This document shows positions 45,962 to 55,381 of a stretch of DNA of 64,000 nucleotides, one piece after another; position 1 is the stretch's first letter; every line of letters starts with the position of its first letter. Both the position numbers and the translations under genes were made by a program. Source of the DNA: Niallia sp. XMNu-256 (GTDB lineage: Bacteria; Bacillota; Bacilli; Bacillales; Cytobacillaceae); contig NZ_CP137636.1 of NCBI RefSeq assembly GCF_036670015.1, positions 3,450,501 through 3,514,500 of the forward strand. The letters run 5' to 3'. The notes beneath the pieces were generated by a model. That model searched no databases and was not told the DNA's origin. It was given only the letters and a program-made list of their open reading frames with translations.

Positions 45962-46276
45962 ATGAAGCCTTTTACAAAGAACGTTATTAAAATTATCCAA
46001 TCGATTCCTAAGGGGCGGATTATGACATATGGACAAATCGCTGCAATCGGTGGAAGTCCTAGAGGGGCTCGGCAAGTTGTACGAATACTTCATTCAATGA
46101 GTCGTGCATACGGATTGCCTTGGCATCGAGTTGTAAATGCAAAAGGAGAAATTGCTATTAAAGATGATGAAGGCCATTTTGTCCAAGTTGCGTTGTTAAA
46201 AGAAGAAGGAATTGTCGTTGATGAGAAAGATCGTATTGATGTGGAGAAGTATCGGTGGGAACCGGAGACTTTTTAA
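45962..46276 (+). CDS. Alkyltransferase-like protein (MGMT family, no active-site Cys)
   Basis: A 104-residue protein equal to the DNA-binding half of O6-alkylguanine-DNA alkyltransferase. Helix-turn-helix GSPRGARQVVRILHSM carries the arginine finger. The active-site motif reads PWHRV in place of PCHRV, so it cannot transfer alkyl groups. Such ATL proteins bind alkylated guanine and recruit nucleotide excision repair. The ATG at 45962 has GGGGG 9 bases upstream; an in-frame TTG at 45953 is a less likely start. Confidence 0.92.
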   Translation: MKPFTKNVIKIIQSIPKGRIMTYGQIAAIGGSPRGARQVVRILHSMSRAYGLPWHRVVNAKGEIAIKDDEGHFVQVALLKEEGIVVDEKDRIDVEKYRWEPETF

Positions 46277-46488
46277 ATAGAAATAAGCTGCCCTTTTAAG
46301 GAGTTAATTCGGCAATGTGTTGAACCTTTTTGGTCTTCTTTGTCTGAACTCGGTTCTTTTTCTGACTATGGTTGCGTTACTTTCTTGGCTCCTCCTGTCT
46401 GAACCTCCCTGCTTCGAACTCTGCCTACACTTACTTGATCACCAGCCCTATCCAAATTAATCAGCCCCGTATGGCAGCCAACGACGCA
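46277..46488. other. Intergenic region with no gene seen
   Basis: GTCTGAAC occurs at 46342 and 46396 in a pyrimidine-rich context, a possible degenerate tandem repeat with about 54-bp spacing. No gene or RNA signature is visible. Confidence 0.35.
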
Positions 46489-46523
46489 AAAAGAGCCTGG
46501 GATTCTTAATCCCAAACTCTTTA
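46489..46523 (-). terminator. Terminator of trpBA
   Basis: TGGGATT pairs with AATCCCA over AAG, extended by AGAGTTT/GGCTCT, followed by TTTTTG on the minus strand. Confidence 0.8.
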
Positions 46524-46541
46524 ACTCTAATCAACTGCAGC

Positions 46542-47327
46542 TTAAGCCTGGTTCACTTTTCTAGTTGCGGCTTTCATTTCTTTAACAAACTCAACGACAT
46601 GAGGCACACACTTTTCTCCATATTGACCAATGATTTTTACAATGGCACTTCCGACAATGACCCCATCAGAAATTTCCGCCATTTGTGCTGCTTGTTCAGG
46701 GTTTGAGATTCCAAAGCCAATCGCACAAGGGATGTCTTTAACCTCTTTTACTAACTTAATCATGTTGGCAACATCACTACTAATTTCACTGCGCACACCC
46801 GTAACCCCCATTGAGGATACGCAATAAATGAACCCTTCTGCTTCCCTTGCGATTGTTTGAATACGGTCTTGAGAAGTTGGAGCAATCATGGAAATTAAGG
46901 TTATCCCGTATTTTTCACAATAAGGTTGCAACTCGGCTTTTTCATCAAACGGAACATCGGGAACGATAATTGCTTCAACACCGACTTCTTGACAGTTTTT
47001 CATGAACCGTTCAGTCCCATAAGTAAAAATTGGGTTAATGTAAGTCATAAAAGCGAGTGGAACATCAGAAGTTTTGCGAATCCGACTGACCATGTCAAAT
47101 ATTTTATCAGTCGTCACCCCGACGGAAAGGGCGCGAATGTCTGCTTCCTGAATAACAGGACCTTCTGCTATCGGATCAGAAAAAGGGATTCCAAGCTCAA
47201 TTAAATCCGCTCCCGCTTTAGCCATTTCAACGACTAGCTGTTCAGTTACTTCAAGTGATGGATCTCCTGCAGTAATAAACGGAATAAACGCCTTTCCATC
47301 GGCAAAAATTCTTTCAATTTTATTCAT
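46542..47327 (-). CDS. trpA: Tryptophan synthase alpha subunit
   Basis: A 261-residue TIM barrel that cleaves indole-3-glycerol phosphate to indole and glyceraldehyde-3-phosphate. The catalytic glutamate is in [11 protein letters not shown] (about residue 43) and the aspartate follows in the same motif or in [19 protein letters not shown] forms the phosphate site. It overlaps trpB by 8 bp, which couples the two subunits of the complex. AGGGGGG precedes the ATG. Confidence 0.96.
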   Translation of the reverse strand: MNKIERIFADGKAFIPFITAGDPSLEVTEQLVVEMAKAGADLIELGIPFSDPIAEGPVIQEADIRALSVGVTTDKIFDMVSRIRKTSDVPLAFMTYINPIFTYGTERFMKNCQEVGVEAIIVPDVPFDEKAELQPYCEKYGITLISMIAPTSQDRIQTIAREAEGFIYCVSSMGVTGVRSEISSDVANMIKLVKEVKDIPCAIGFGISNPEQAAQMAEISDGVIVGSAIVKIIGQYGEKCVPHVVEFVKEMKAATRKVNQA

Positions 47328-48504
47328 CGATTTGTACCCCCCTGTAACGTGCGATTGCCGCTACGTCTTTATCGCCTCGACCTGAAAGACAGATCACCAA
47401 GATTTCATCTTGACTCATTGTTGGTGCCAACTTCCGCGCATAGGCTACAGCATGTGCACTTTCAATCGCCGGAATGATTCCTTCTACACGTGAAAGATAC
47501 TCAAATGCGTCAACCGCTTCAGCGTCCGTAACTGGAACGTATTCAGCACGCCCTGTGTCATGGAGGTTCGCATGTTCAGGACCGACACCAGGATAATCCA
47601 AGCCCGCTGAAATCGAATAGACCGGAGCAATCTGCCCGTATTCATCTTGGCAAAAATAAGATTTCATACCGTGGAAAATACCTACTGAGCCTGTTGCCAT
47701 TGTAGCCGCGGTTTTATCTGTTTCCACTCCATGACCTGCAGCCTCACAGCCTATTAAACGAACCTCTGCATTTTCAATAAAATCATAAAACATCCCCATC
47801 GCATTGCTTCCGCCACCAACACATGCTAGAACTGCATCAGGAAGTCTGCCTTCTAATTCCATCACCTGCTGTTTTGTTTCACGACCAATTACACTTTGAA
47901 AGTCACGGACAATCGTTGGGAATGGATGTGGTCCCATCACTGAACCGAGGACATAATGAGTATCATGAACCCGGCTGCTCCATTCACGCATTGTTTCATT
48001 TACCGCATCTTTCAATGTTTGCGTTCCACTTGTCACCGCATGTACTTTGGCGCCTAGCAATTCCATTCGATACACATTAAGAGCCTGTCTTTCTGTATCT
48101 TCTTTGCCCATGAAAACTTCACATTCCATCCCAAGAAGGGCTGCTGCAGTTGCTGTGGCAACCCCATGCTGTCCCGCACCTGTTTCGGCAATCACGCGTG
48201 TTTTTCCCATCCGCTTTGCCAGCAGGACTTGACCTAGTACATTATTAATCTTGTGTGAACCGGTATGATTTAGATCCTCACGTTTTAAGTAGATTTTTGC
48301 ACCGCCGAGGTCCTTTGTCATTTTGTCCGCATAATAAAGCCGTGATGGCCGCCCTGCATAGTTGTTGAATAGGTCTGACAACTCTGCAATAAACTCTGGG
48401 TCATTCTTATAATGGGTATAAGCTTCTTCCAGTTCAATAATTGCATTCATTAAGGTCTCAGGGATATACTGACCCCCATGGATTCCAAATCTTCCTTTTG
48501 CCAT
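47320..48504 (-). CDS. trpB: Tryptophan synthase beta subunit
   Basis: A 394-residue PLP enzyme that joins indole and serine to make tryptophan. The PLP lysine is in [13 protein letters not shown] (about residue 85), the phosphate loop is [15 protein letters not shown] (near 229), and [18 protein letters not shown] lies near 108. AAGGAGATAG precedes the ATG. It is the first gene of a trpBA unit controlled by a T-box leader; no other trp gene is present in the window. Confidence 0.97.
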   Translation of the reverse strand: MAKGRFGIHGGQYIPETLMNAIIELEEAYTHYKNDPEFIAELSDLFNNYAGRPSRLYYADKMTKDLGGAKIYLKREDLNHTGSHKINNVLGQVLLAKRMGKTRVIAETGAGQHGVATATAAALLGMECEVFMGKEDTERQALNVYRMELLGAKVHAVTSGTQTLKDAVNETMREWSSRVHDTHYVLGSVMGPHPFPTIVRDFQSVIGRETKQQVMELEGRLPDAVLACVGGGSNAMGMFYDFIENAEVRLIGCEAAGHGVETDKTAATMATGSVGIFHGMKSYFCQDEYGQIAPVYSISAGLDYPGVGPEHANLHDTGRAEYVPVTDAEAVDAFEYLSRVEGIIPAIESAHAVAYARKLAPTMSQDEILVICLSGRGDKDVAAIARYRGVQIDE

Positions 48505-48552
48505 AAGTTTCTATCTCCTTTTTATCAAATTCGTTCATAGAATTGATCGTAC

Positions 48553-48612
48553 CTTTCAGCATTCGTCCCCCATCTTAAAAGAGGTGGAGGGATTTTGCTG
48601 AATGAAGTTAAA
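48553..48612. repeat. Dispersed repeat family 2, copy R4 (partial)
   Basis: TTTCAGCATTCG and GCTGAATGAAGTTAA form a decayed inverted pair around CCCCCATCTT/GAGGTGGAGGG. It lies between the T-box terminator and the trpB start. Confidence 0.6.
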
Positions 48613-48885
48613 ATAAAAAAAGCCTTCATCCCCTCATATAGGGACAAAAGCTTTGTGACTTCTGCGGTACCACCCAAATTGACGTAAAACGCCCACTCTA
48701 CATGTATACAATCATATACACCCTTATGATAACGGATAGGTTCCCCGTAAGCACCTACTCTCTCCAACGATTTCAGGCTTCCCTCACAAGTCCATTCAGA
48801 ATTATCATTGCAACCGCTTTTCACCATACAGCGGCTCTCTAAGTACAAATCCCAATTCCTACTACTCTTGCTCATAGGTTTAATA
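48612..48885 (-). ncRNA. T-box leader, tRNA-Trp specific
   Basis: The minus strand carries the T-box core TTGGGTGGTACCGCAGAAG (48663-48681), whose GGUACC-type bulge pairs with uncharged tRNA. Upstream are the AGAGAGCCG element of stem I and a specifier region containing GAATGGACT, in which TGG is the Trp codon. Downstream a terminator stem (AAAGCTTTTGTCCC region to GGGATGAAGGCTTT, then seven T) competes with the antiterminator. It should allow trpBA transcription only when tRNA-Trp is uncharged. A candidate promoter TAGACA-18 bp-TAAAAT lies at about 48898-48927. Confidence 0.95.
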
Positions 48886-48982
48886 AATTAAGAATATTTT
48901 AGCACTTTAGTTATCGAGTTGTCTAGTAAAATATATTATTTTACAAAGGAAGAATGGCGTTCAAAAACAATCCCTGTCCTCT

Positions 48983-51900
48983 TTAGCTTAATAATTCACG
49001 GATATCCTCTTCCGTTAATACGGAGGTTGCCGCTGCATCTGAATCAATTATGTTGGTAATTAAATCTTTCTTTTTTGCTTGGAGTTCGTTTATTTTCTCT
49101 TCGATCGTACCACGGGAAATTAGTTTGAACACTTGAACTTCTTTTGTTTGTCCGATTCGGTGGGCGCGGTCCATTGCTTGTTCTTCTACCGCTGGGTTCC
49201 ACCATAAATCATAGAGAATCACCGTATCTGCCCCGGTAAGGTTTAAGCCGGTTCCTCCTGCCTTTAAGGAAATGAGGAAAAAGTCTCGCTCACCTGAATT
49301 AAAGCGATCACATAGATCCACCCGCTCTTCAGAAGGGGTTTGCCCATCAAGATAAAAATAGGAGATTCCCCGAGTGGTTAATTCTTTGCCAATTAGATTT
49401 AACATTTTTGTAAATTGGGAAAAGATTAAAACCCGCCTTTGAGACGTTTGAGCTTCTTCCAACAATTGAAGAACTTGTTCAAATTTAGCTGAACTGCCTT
49501 TATAACCATCAACAAATAAGCTCGGATGGCAGCAGATTTGTCTAAGTCTTGTTAACCCGGCAAGAATTTTAATCCGATTTTTTCGGAAAGTCTCTTTATC
49601 AAGATGCTTTAATGAATCTTGTCTTAACTTAGCTAAGTAGGCCGCATAAAGTTTCTTTTGATCCGGCAACAAGTCAACCCCTACGAGGTCCTCTGTTTTT
49701 TCCGGAAGCTCTCTGAGAACATCCTCTTTTTTCCTCCGCAGCAAAAACGGCTTAATTCTCCTTGAAACGGTTTCGGTTCTCAAATGACTAAATTCCTTTA
49801 GCGTTCCTAATAACCCTGGAAACACGACATGAAAAATCGACCATAGTTCTTCAAGTGAATTTTCTATTGGAGTTCCTGTTAACGCAAAGGAGTGTGTTGC
49901 CCTGACCTTTTTCACTGCTTTAGCCGTTTGGGTGAACGGGTTTTTGAACGCCTGGGCTTCATCAAAGAAGACCATGTGGAACGGTTGTTTTTCATACCAT
50001 TTGATGTCTGCTCGCAGTAAGGGATAGGATGTGATTAAAACATCTGAATCCATTCCATCTTTTTGTAAAAGAAAGCGTTCTTGCTTGTCCCCGTCAATAA
50101 TTAGCGCTTGTAATTCCGGTGCAAACTTCATTAATTCACTCTGCCAATTATACGTTAAGGAGGTTGGACAAACGATGAGAACAGGCTGTTTCTTTTCCCG
50201 TATGCTATCCAATTCAGAGACAATAAACGAAATACTTTGCAAGGTTTTCCCAAGCCCCATATCATCTGCCAGAATTCCGCCAAATCCATAGTGTGCCAAG
50301 GTTTTAAACCATTTAAAGCCATTTTTTTGATAGTCTCGTAATACCGAATCTAGCCGGGCCGGGATCTTAAAATCCAGTAATTCCGGATGAGAAATCTCAT
50401 TTAAAAATTGTTGAAACGATTCCTCGATCGTTAACAGATCACGATGCTCCTCTAAAATGTCTAAAAGCCGCATGCCCTTTGCAATGGGAATATCAAGCTC
50501 ATTCTCCATATCCTCGGGGTCTAATGGAATTTCGTTAAGAAATTGTTGGAGCCGTTGAAATTCCTTTGTTTCTAACGAAAGCAAAGATCCATTTTTCAAA
50601 CGATAATATTTTCGTTTTTCCTCTAACGCCTGTAATACTTCGCGAATTTGTTTGTCAGGAATGCCGTCCAATTCAAACTTAAATTCAAGCCAATTCATCC
50701 GCTCTTTTCTCATCTTAATCCGAATGCGGGGGCCAACCCCTACACCAATCACTCGATTTCTAACCGCTGTTGTCGCGTAAACAACAACAAATTTTTCGAG
50801 CTTTGGAATGATATTATGGAGAAATTCATATTCTAATTCCTCATTTTGCATATAATATCCGCTATCGGTTTTGGCAAATGAACTGTCATCCATCAATTGC
50901 AAGATGGTTTCTTCTTTTTGGACATCCCTTATGAGCAGAGGGTTCATCTCGAGCTTTTCTTCTTCAAGCGGATTAAATAGGATATGGTCGTATTGAAATT
51001 CGAGAGAGGCTAACAAACGATTATTCACACGATCCAAATAGAGTTTCGCTTGCAAAGGAACTTTCAACATTTGATGGGCCAATTCATCTGCTAGTTGAAC
51101 ACCCCCTAATGTTTTGAGCCCAGGGATGATTTTTTCTTTAAAAAAGGCAAGCTGGTCAGCTGGGATTGGAATGTAATTTTTTGTTTTTAGCATTTTTTTC
51201 ATATCAATAAGACGCTGACAATCCTCGTTTTTGAAGCGAAAAATCTTACCTTTGGATAAAACGGTTTGATAGGCTTTTAGAACAATGATTTCATCCAACC
51301 CGTTTATTTCAAGCTGATAGCCTTGATTTTCCCTTAAGTGAAATTCGAGTGAAAGTGGATCAGTCGATACTTGTGGTTTCTCATAGACGGTTTCAAAGTA
51401 CTCAAGTTTTACTAACGAGATCGGTTTTAATAAGTGTAATAGATTGTCCCATAACGAGGGTGGAATGAAGAGCCATCGCTTGTTTGTGTCAATGTCCTGA
51501 TAAAATGTTTCATCGACCATGACTTTTATAAGCTGCTCTAAAATTTTATTTACATTTTGATGAAAGCAGTAGTTCTTCGGATGATACGTAAAGGTTGGAG
51601 TGATCGGATAAGTTTGCCCTGATTGCACTTGTTTTAAAAAGAATCGTATATCCTGTATAAAGGTAGAGTCGAGTTCAATCCCGATGGCCATCATTTTATC
51701 AAAAGGCTTAAGCGTAAATCCTAGTTCAAGAACTTGCCTGTTTTCAAAGTATTGTTGACTGCCGCTGGACTGGACAGGACTTAATTGAAATAGAGATATG
51801 AATCCTTCTGCTAAAGGTGACGATTTGACTTCAATTGCCGAAGTACCCTGTCTTTGTTTTTCATATATAGATAGTAGAACAGCTGCAATATGTTGACAGT

Positions 51901-52129
51901 CTTTTTGGAAAGACGATAATTGAGGGCAGCTGCACTTCGTATGAATGGAACGTTCTCCCTTTTGGATCGTGACGTGGAATTCCTCTGCCCCTGTCACAAT
52001 CGCCTCACAAACATTTTCATCATATTGAGTAAAGGTTACCTTGTTTGCTCGGTAAAAGGCCTCTCCTCTTTTGAAGGAGACGGTTCCGCACATGTCTTTC
52101 ATGATTTTCGGACTTAACTTGATATTCAT
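48983..52129 (-). CDS. SNF2-family helicase with SWIM zinc finger (YwqA-like)
   Basis: A protein of about 1048 residues. The N-terminus has a SWIM zinc finger (CSCPQ near residue 70, CQHIAAVLL near 82). A Bacillus SNF2-associated domain follows (about 130-520). The ATPase starts near 620: Walker A DDMGLGKTLQ, FFDEAQAFKNP (DEAQ box), TGTPIENSLEELW, and in the second lobe SLKAGGTGLNLTGAD and DRAHRIGQTKEV. These enzymes move along double-stranded DNA and remodel bound proteins. The ATG at 52129 has AAGGAG 9 bases upstream. Role here unknown; related to YwqA and RapA-like proteins. Confidence 0.92.
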   Translation of the reverse strand: MNIKLSPKIMKDMCGTVSFKRGEAFYRANKVTFTQYDENVCEAIVTGAEEFHVTIQKGERSIHTKCSCPQLSSFQKDCQHIAAVLLSIYEKQRQGTSAIEVKSSPLAEGFISLFQLSPVQSSGSQQYFENRQVLELGFTLKPFDKMMAIGIELDSTFIQDIRFFLKQVQSGQTYPITPTFTYHPKNYCFHQNVNKILEQLIKVMVDETFYQDIDTNKRWLFIPPSLWDNLLHLLKPISLVKLEYFETVYEKPQVSTDPLSLEFHLRENQGYQLEINGLDEIIVLKAYQTVLSKGKIFRFKNEDCQRLIDMKKMLKTKNYIPIPADQLAFFKEKIIPGLKTLGGVQLADELAHQMLKVPLQAKLYLDRVNNRLLASLEFQYDHILFNPLEEEKLEMNPLLIRDVQKEETILQLMDDSSFAKTDSGYYMQNEELEYEFLHNIIPKLEKFVVVYATTAVRNRVIGVGVGPRIRIKMRKERMNWLEFKFELDGIPDKQIREVLQALEEKRKYYRLKNGSLLSLETKEFQRLQQFLNEIPLDPEDMENELDIPIAKGMRLLDILEEHRDLLTIEESFQQFLNEISHPELLDFKIPARLDSVLRDYQKNGFKWFKTLAHYGFGGILADDMGLGKTLQSISFIVSELDSIREKKQPVLIVCPTSLTYNWQSELMKFAPELQALIIDGDKQERFLLQKDGMDSDVLITSYPLLRADIKWYEKQPFHMVFFDEAQAFKNPFTQTAKAVKKVRATHSFALTGTPIENSLEELWSIFHVVFPGLLGTLKEFSHLRTETVSRRIKPFLLRRKKEDVLRELPEKTEDLVGVDLLPDQKKLYAAYLAKLRQDSLKHLDKETFRKNRIKILAGLTRLRQICCHPSLFVDGYKGSSAKFEQVLQLLEEAQTSQRRVLIFSQFTKMLNLIGKELTTRGISYFYLDGQTPSEERVDLCDRFNSGERDFFLISLKAGGTGLNLTGADTVILYDLWWNPAVEEQAMDRAHRIGQTKEVQVFKLISRGTIEEKINELQAKKKDLITNIIDSDAAATSVLTEEDIRELLS

Positions 52130-52330
52130 ATACACATGCTCCTTCCTAAGAATTTGAGGTCACTTTTACAAGTATACAAAAAATTTATCTATAAAATAAG
52201 GGGTGAGCTCCTTTTACTCCACATATACCGGAAAACGCCAACTTTGTTAAGGGATTGGCAATCACTGTCTTTAATGGAATATAAAAAGCAATCTAAGTAA
52301 ATAGTAAGGTTGACATAGGAGGTGATAATA

Positions 52331-52510
52331 ATGAATTCACAACGCGCGAAGGAAATTTCAGAGTCTGGAGATCTGGTTCAAGTTGTCTATAATAAGGAAC
52401 CTGTTTATATACAACATGTTGATGAACAAACGGAAACCGCTCGAATTTACCCTCTTGATGAACCAAATAACGAGCAGACCGTTCCGCTTTCAAGTTTACA
52501 CGAAAAGTAA
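52331..52510 (+). CDS. sspH: H-type small acid-soluble spore protein
   Basis: A 59-residue protein: MNSQRAKEISESGDLVQVVYNKEPVYIQHVDE, ending ARIYPLDEPNNEQTVPLSSLHEK. This matches the SspH family, minor spore-core proteins made in the forespore. AGGAGGTGAT precedes the ATG at 52331 and is a near-perfect ribosome binding site; the in-frame ATG at 52322 lies inside it. Confidence 0.93.
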   Translation: MNSQRAKEISESGDLVQVVYNKEPVYIQHVDEQTETARIYPLDEPNNEQTVPLSSLHEK

Positions 52511-52644
52511 ATATTGTTTCCTAAACTGTACTCCCATACTTATAAAAAGGCTCGCGTATAAAGGCTTTCTATGGGAGGCATTTATCTTATAGCAAACATA
52601 TTTTACTAGATATCAAGTATTAATTTATCAGAGAATCAAAAAGA

Positions 52645-52680
52645 AAGAAGTACTCCTTTCTTTCTTTTTGGTTTTTTACC
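52645..52680 (+). terminator. Terminator downstream of sspH
   Basis: AAAAAGAAAG pairs with CTTTCTTTTT around AAGTACTCCTTT, ending in a T-rich tract. It lies 140 bp past the stop. The gap between shows no gene. Confidence 0.55.
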
Positions 52681-52771
52681 TCCTTTACTTTCCAATGTTA
52701 CAAGTGTACAAGCTAAATTACTGTAAAAACATAGATTATTATATGAAAAGGAATGGAGGTGAGCTAGTAGA

Positions 52772-53050
52772 ATGCCTATAAAAAATAATCGATCTGCATT
52801 TTGTATTTTTCCTGGCTACAGATGGTGTGGTCCTGGTTGTAGTGGGCCAGGCCGACCAATTAATGATGTTGATGCTTGTTGTAAATACCATGATCTTTGT
52901 TTAGATAGACATCCACAGTGTTATTGTGATCGCAAATTCCTCGAATGTCTCCGTCCTAAAGTCAATCCTCATACTCCAAAAGGAAGAGTGGCAACTCTCA
53001 TGTATATCTATATGAAAGCTCAAACCAAATTCACCTGTAATCATGATTAA
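52772..53050 (+). CDS. Small phospholipase A2-like protein
   Basis: A 92-residue Cys-rich protein. DACCKYHDLCLDRHP contains the CCxxHDxC catalytic motif of secreted phospholipase A2, and FPGYRWCGPGCSGPG resembles its Ca2+-binding loop (YxGxG-like). Similar short Bacillus proteins are annotated as parvovirus VP1-like because that viral domain is also a phospholipase A2. No signal peptide is visible. GGAGGTGAGC precedes the ATG, the same ribosome-binding string as the YjcZ-type gene downstream. A spore role is inferred from neighbours. Confidence 0.75.
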   Translation: MPIKNNRSAFCIFPGYRWCGPGCSGPGRPINDVDACCKYHDLCLDRHPQCYCDRKFLECLRPKVNPHTPKGRVATLMYIYMKAQTKFTCNHD

Positions 53051-53235
53051 TTAAATGGATGATAACTATCAAAAACACAAAAGACAAATTTCTTATTTTA
53101 ATAGGAACCAATAATGATATATATGGAATTTCTATTTACTAGATGGTTGTCCCTTTCAAATATTTATTTACAACATACTGTAATATATGAAGTTCTCTAA
53201 GGGAACTTCCAGACATTATTGGAGGTGAGCAATTC

Positions 53236-53352
53236 ATGAGCAATTACGGAGGAGGCTACGGTGGTGGCTATGGCGGTGGTTCAAACTTTGCGTTGATCGT
53301 TGTGCTTTTCATCCTTTTAATTATTATCGGAGCTAGCTTCAGGAATTACTAG
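53236..53352 (+). CDS. YjcZ family sporulation peptide, copy 1
   Basis: A 38-residue peptide: [17 protein letters not shown] followed by one hydrophobic helix [18 protein letters not shown]. The Gly/Tyr-rich head with a single C-terminal membrane helix is typical of YjcZ-type sporulation peptides. GGAGGTGAGC lies upstream of the ATG. It was found by reading the frame directly because it is too short for a usual ORF cut-off. Confidence 0.88.
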   Translation: MSNYGGGYGGGYGGGSNFALIVVLFILLIIIGASFRNY

Positions 53353-53391
53353 GGTGAAAGCGCCTATTTCTAGTTGGAGGTGAATACGATT

Positions 53392-53490
53392 ATGAGTCAA
53401 TCTGGTTCTGGGTTTGGACATGGATTTGCGTTACTAGTTGTATTGTTTATTTTGTTAATTATTGTTGGTTCCGCTTATATGGGCTACTAA
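53392..53490 (+). CDS. YjcZ family sporulation peptide, copy 2
   Basis: A 32-residue peptide: MSQSGSGFGHGFALLVVLFI, ending LLIIVGSAYMGY. Same plan as copy 1: a short Gly-rich head and one membrane helix with [15 protein letters not shown] in common. TTGGAGGTGAA precedes the ATG. It lies 39 bp after copy 1, so the two are probably co-transcribed. A terminator hairpin follows. Confidence 0.88.
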   Translation: MSQSGSGFGHGFALLVVLFILLIIVGSAYMGY

Positions 53491-53511
53491 TAAAAGAAGC
53501 GGCTGATTTAA

Positions 53512-53545
53512 AAAGGGCCTGACACCTTTGTGTTAGGCTTTTTCT
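53512..53545 (+). terminator. Terminator of the YjcZ-type pair
   Basis: GCCTGACAC pairs with GTGTTAGGC (one G-U pair), followed by TTTTT. Confidence 0.8.
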
Positions 53546-53686
53546 GTTACTAAAGAAATGTTGCTAAATTGTTCATTGTTTTACCCACTGATCTTTGTTA
53601 ATTTAATCATGCATCTAGTTAAGTTATATTTCAACCAACTTCTTCACTTCATTGTGAAATACATAACAATTATAGGAGATGGAAAA

Positions 53687-54598
53687 ATGCCAGTTTCAAA
53701 AGGATATTATGTTAAAGTCTTAAAGGACTTATGGATTGCGCTCAGACCTTTTTCATTAACACTTGCTCTTGCATCCATTACTCTAGGTCTTCTCGTTACA
53801 CACCTAGAAGGGAAGTTATTATCAGGTGATTTAAGATTAGATATTTTTAAAATGGCCCTTATTTATGTCGGGGCGATTCTAAGTCAGAGCTGTGCCAATT
53901 TGATTAATGATTTTTATGAAGGGTCCTTTAAGTATCATCGACACGGGGAAAAGACGTATAAGTTTTTAAAATATGAAAGAACAGGCTTTGATCTATTAGT
54001 TTTGGCTCTAAGCATGTTATGTTTAGTCGGATTTTTCGCGATTGGGTATGTGCTTGTTCAGTATAGCACTCCTAATCTATACTATATCGGGATTGCTGGA
54101 ATGATTGGTTCATATGCCTATACAGGGGAGCCGTTTGTTTATAAACGGAAAGGACTTGGAGCCCTTTTATCGTTTATTCTAATGGGACCATTGATGGTAC
54201 TTGGAACGTATATGGTATTTACGAGCGAAGTTTCATTAGAACCGATTATTCTAACGACGCCAGCGGCATTAATGATTCCGTTGCTCATGCTTTCAAATGA
54301 AATTAGAGACTATGATAGAGATAAAGATCTTGGTATCCGAACCCTGACTGTAATAATAGGAGAAAAGGCAGGAAGGGCTTTATTTATTTCTCTCATGGTT
54401 ATCGCCTATAGCATGACTGCCCTTTTAGTGCTAACAGGAAGCATGCCTACCGTAACTTTACTTGTGTTTTTAACCTTGCCTATAGCCATTCGAGCTTGCA
54501 AAAAAGTGGCACTCCCTAAAACAAGCGGAATCCGAATAACCAACTGGCTTCATATTGCCTTTAACTGTACAACCATTCTGGCATTAATAATAAGTTAA
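53687..54598 (+). CDS. UbiA-family prenyltransferase (MenA-like)
   Basis: A 303-residue membrane protein with about nine helices. The two Asp-rich motifs of the UbiA family are visible: NLINDFYEGSFK (about residue 83, NDxxE form) and NEIRDYDRDKDLGIRTL (about 205). LRPFSLTLALASITLGLL near the N-terminus is typical of MenA-like dihydroxynaphthoate prenyltransferases in menaquinone synthesis. The ATG at 53687 has AGGAGATGG upstream; the frame is open to 53558. It is not next to other men genes, so the acceptor is uncertain. Confidence 0.85.
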   Translation: MPVSKGYYVKVLKDLWIALRPFSLTLALASITLGLLVTHLEGKLLSGDLRLDIFKMALIYVGAILSQSCANLINDFYEGSFKYHRHGEKTYKFLKYERTGFDLLVLALSMLCLVGFFAIGYVLVQYSTPNLYYIGIAGMIGSYAYTGEPFVYKRKGLGALLSFILMGPLMVLGTYMVFTSEVSLEPIILTTPAALMIPLLMLSNEIRDYDRDKDLGIRTLTVIIGEKAGRALFISLMVIAYSMTALLVLTGSMPTVTLLVFLTLPIAIRACKKVALPKTSGIRITNWLHIAFNCTTILALIIS

Positions 54599-54627
54599 AA
54601 AAAAGAGGCTATCCGCCTCTTTTTATT
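54595..54627. terminator. Bidirectional terminator
   Basis: AAAAAAGAGGC pairs with GCCTCTTTTT around TATCC between convergent genes. Confidence 0.88.
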
Positions 54628-55381
54628 TACCTATTCTAATCCATCCACAAACTTTAAACTCTATGAAATCAATGACTTTAAAAATAACAAATCCCATGAT
54701 GCTTAAGGCTAATATGCCGCTAAACATTTCTACATAATTCACTTTAATCCAGCTGTCCATGATGAAGTAACCAATTCCATAGGTGGTGGCAAAGTTTTCA
54801 CCATAGAATAACACAGAAATACTGACCCCTACACTGATTCGAATCGCAGTAATGATTTTCGGGAGCACAGATGGCATAATTAAATGCCTGTACATCTCAA
54901 GCTTATTTACCCCCAGTGATTTCACTGAATAGAACAGTTCTTTTGGAATTTCCTGAACACCATCACGAACGGCAACGATGATTTGAAATATGACAATTGT
55001 TATAATAAGCACAATCTTTGGGGTATTTCCTAGCCCAAATAAAATCATCAAGATTGGCAGAAAAGCAATTTTTGGCAATGGATATAAAATATACACAATG
55101 GGCGAGAGAAGCTCATCTGCTTTTTTACTCATGCCAATCCAAAGACCGATGATCGTTCCAGCTATAAGAGAGATGACAATCGCCACTAAAATCCTTAAAA
55201 AACTTACTAATAGATGAATGCTTAGTTCACCTGGAAAGATCTCAATAAAGTTGCCAATGGTTGCGAATGGCGATGGAATGGCAGATGTTTCGATAAGGAG
55301 ATGAAGCACATACCAAAAGAGAAGGACAACGAGAAGTCCATATAATGTTCGTAATTGTCTAATCCATGAATGCTTCTTCAT
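54623..55381 (-). CDS. ABC importer permease (SsuC/TauC/ThiX-like)
   Basis: A 252-residue permease with six membrane helices of the BPD_transp_1 fold. The EAA-like coupling motif appears as YSVKSLGVNKLEMYRHLIMPSVLPKIITAIRISVG near residue 160. It is the third gene of a three-gene importer operon and overlaps the ATPase gene by 23 bp. The family transports sulfonates, nitrate, taurine or pyrimidine precursors; the substrate is not determined by sequence. Confidence 0.88.
   Translation of the reverse strand: MKKHSWIRQLRTLYGLLVVLLFWYVLHLLIETSAIPSPFATIGNFIEIFPGELSIHLLVSFLRILVAIVISLIAGTIIGLWIGMSKKADELLSPIVYILYPLPKIAFLPILMILFGLGNTPKIVLIITIVIFQIIVAVRDGVQEIPKELFYSVKSLGVNKLEMYRHLIMPSVLPKIITAIRISVGVSISVLFYGENFATTYGIGYFIMDSWIKVNYVEMFSGILALSIMGFVIFKVIDFIEFKVCGWIRIGK

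Noticed and set aside
46320-46430. Possible degenerate tandem repeat with GTCTGAAC at 54-bp spacing
   Set aside because: Two short matches only, no hairpin, too weak to call.
48525-48875. A 116-residue minus-strand frame upstream of trpB
   Set aside because: It coincides with the T-box leader, whose conserved RNA elements explain the sequence.
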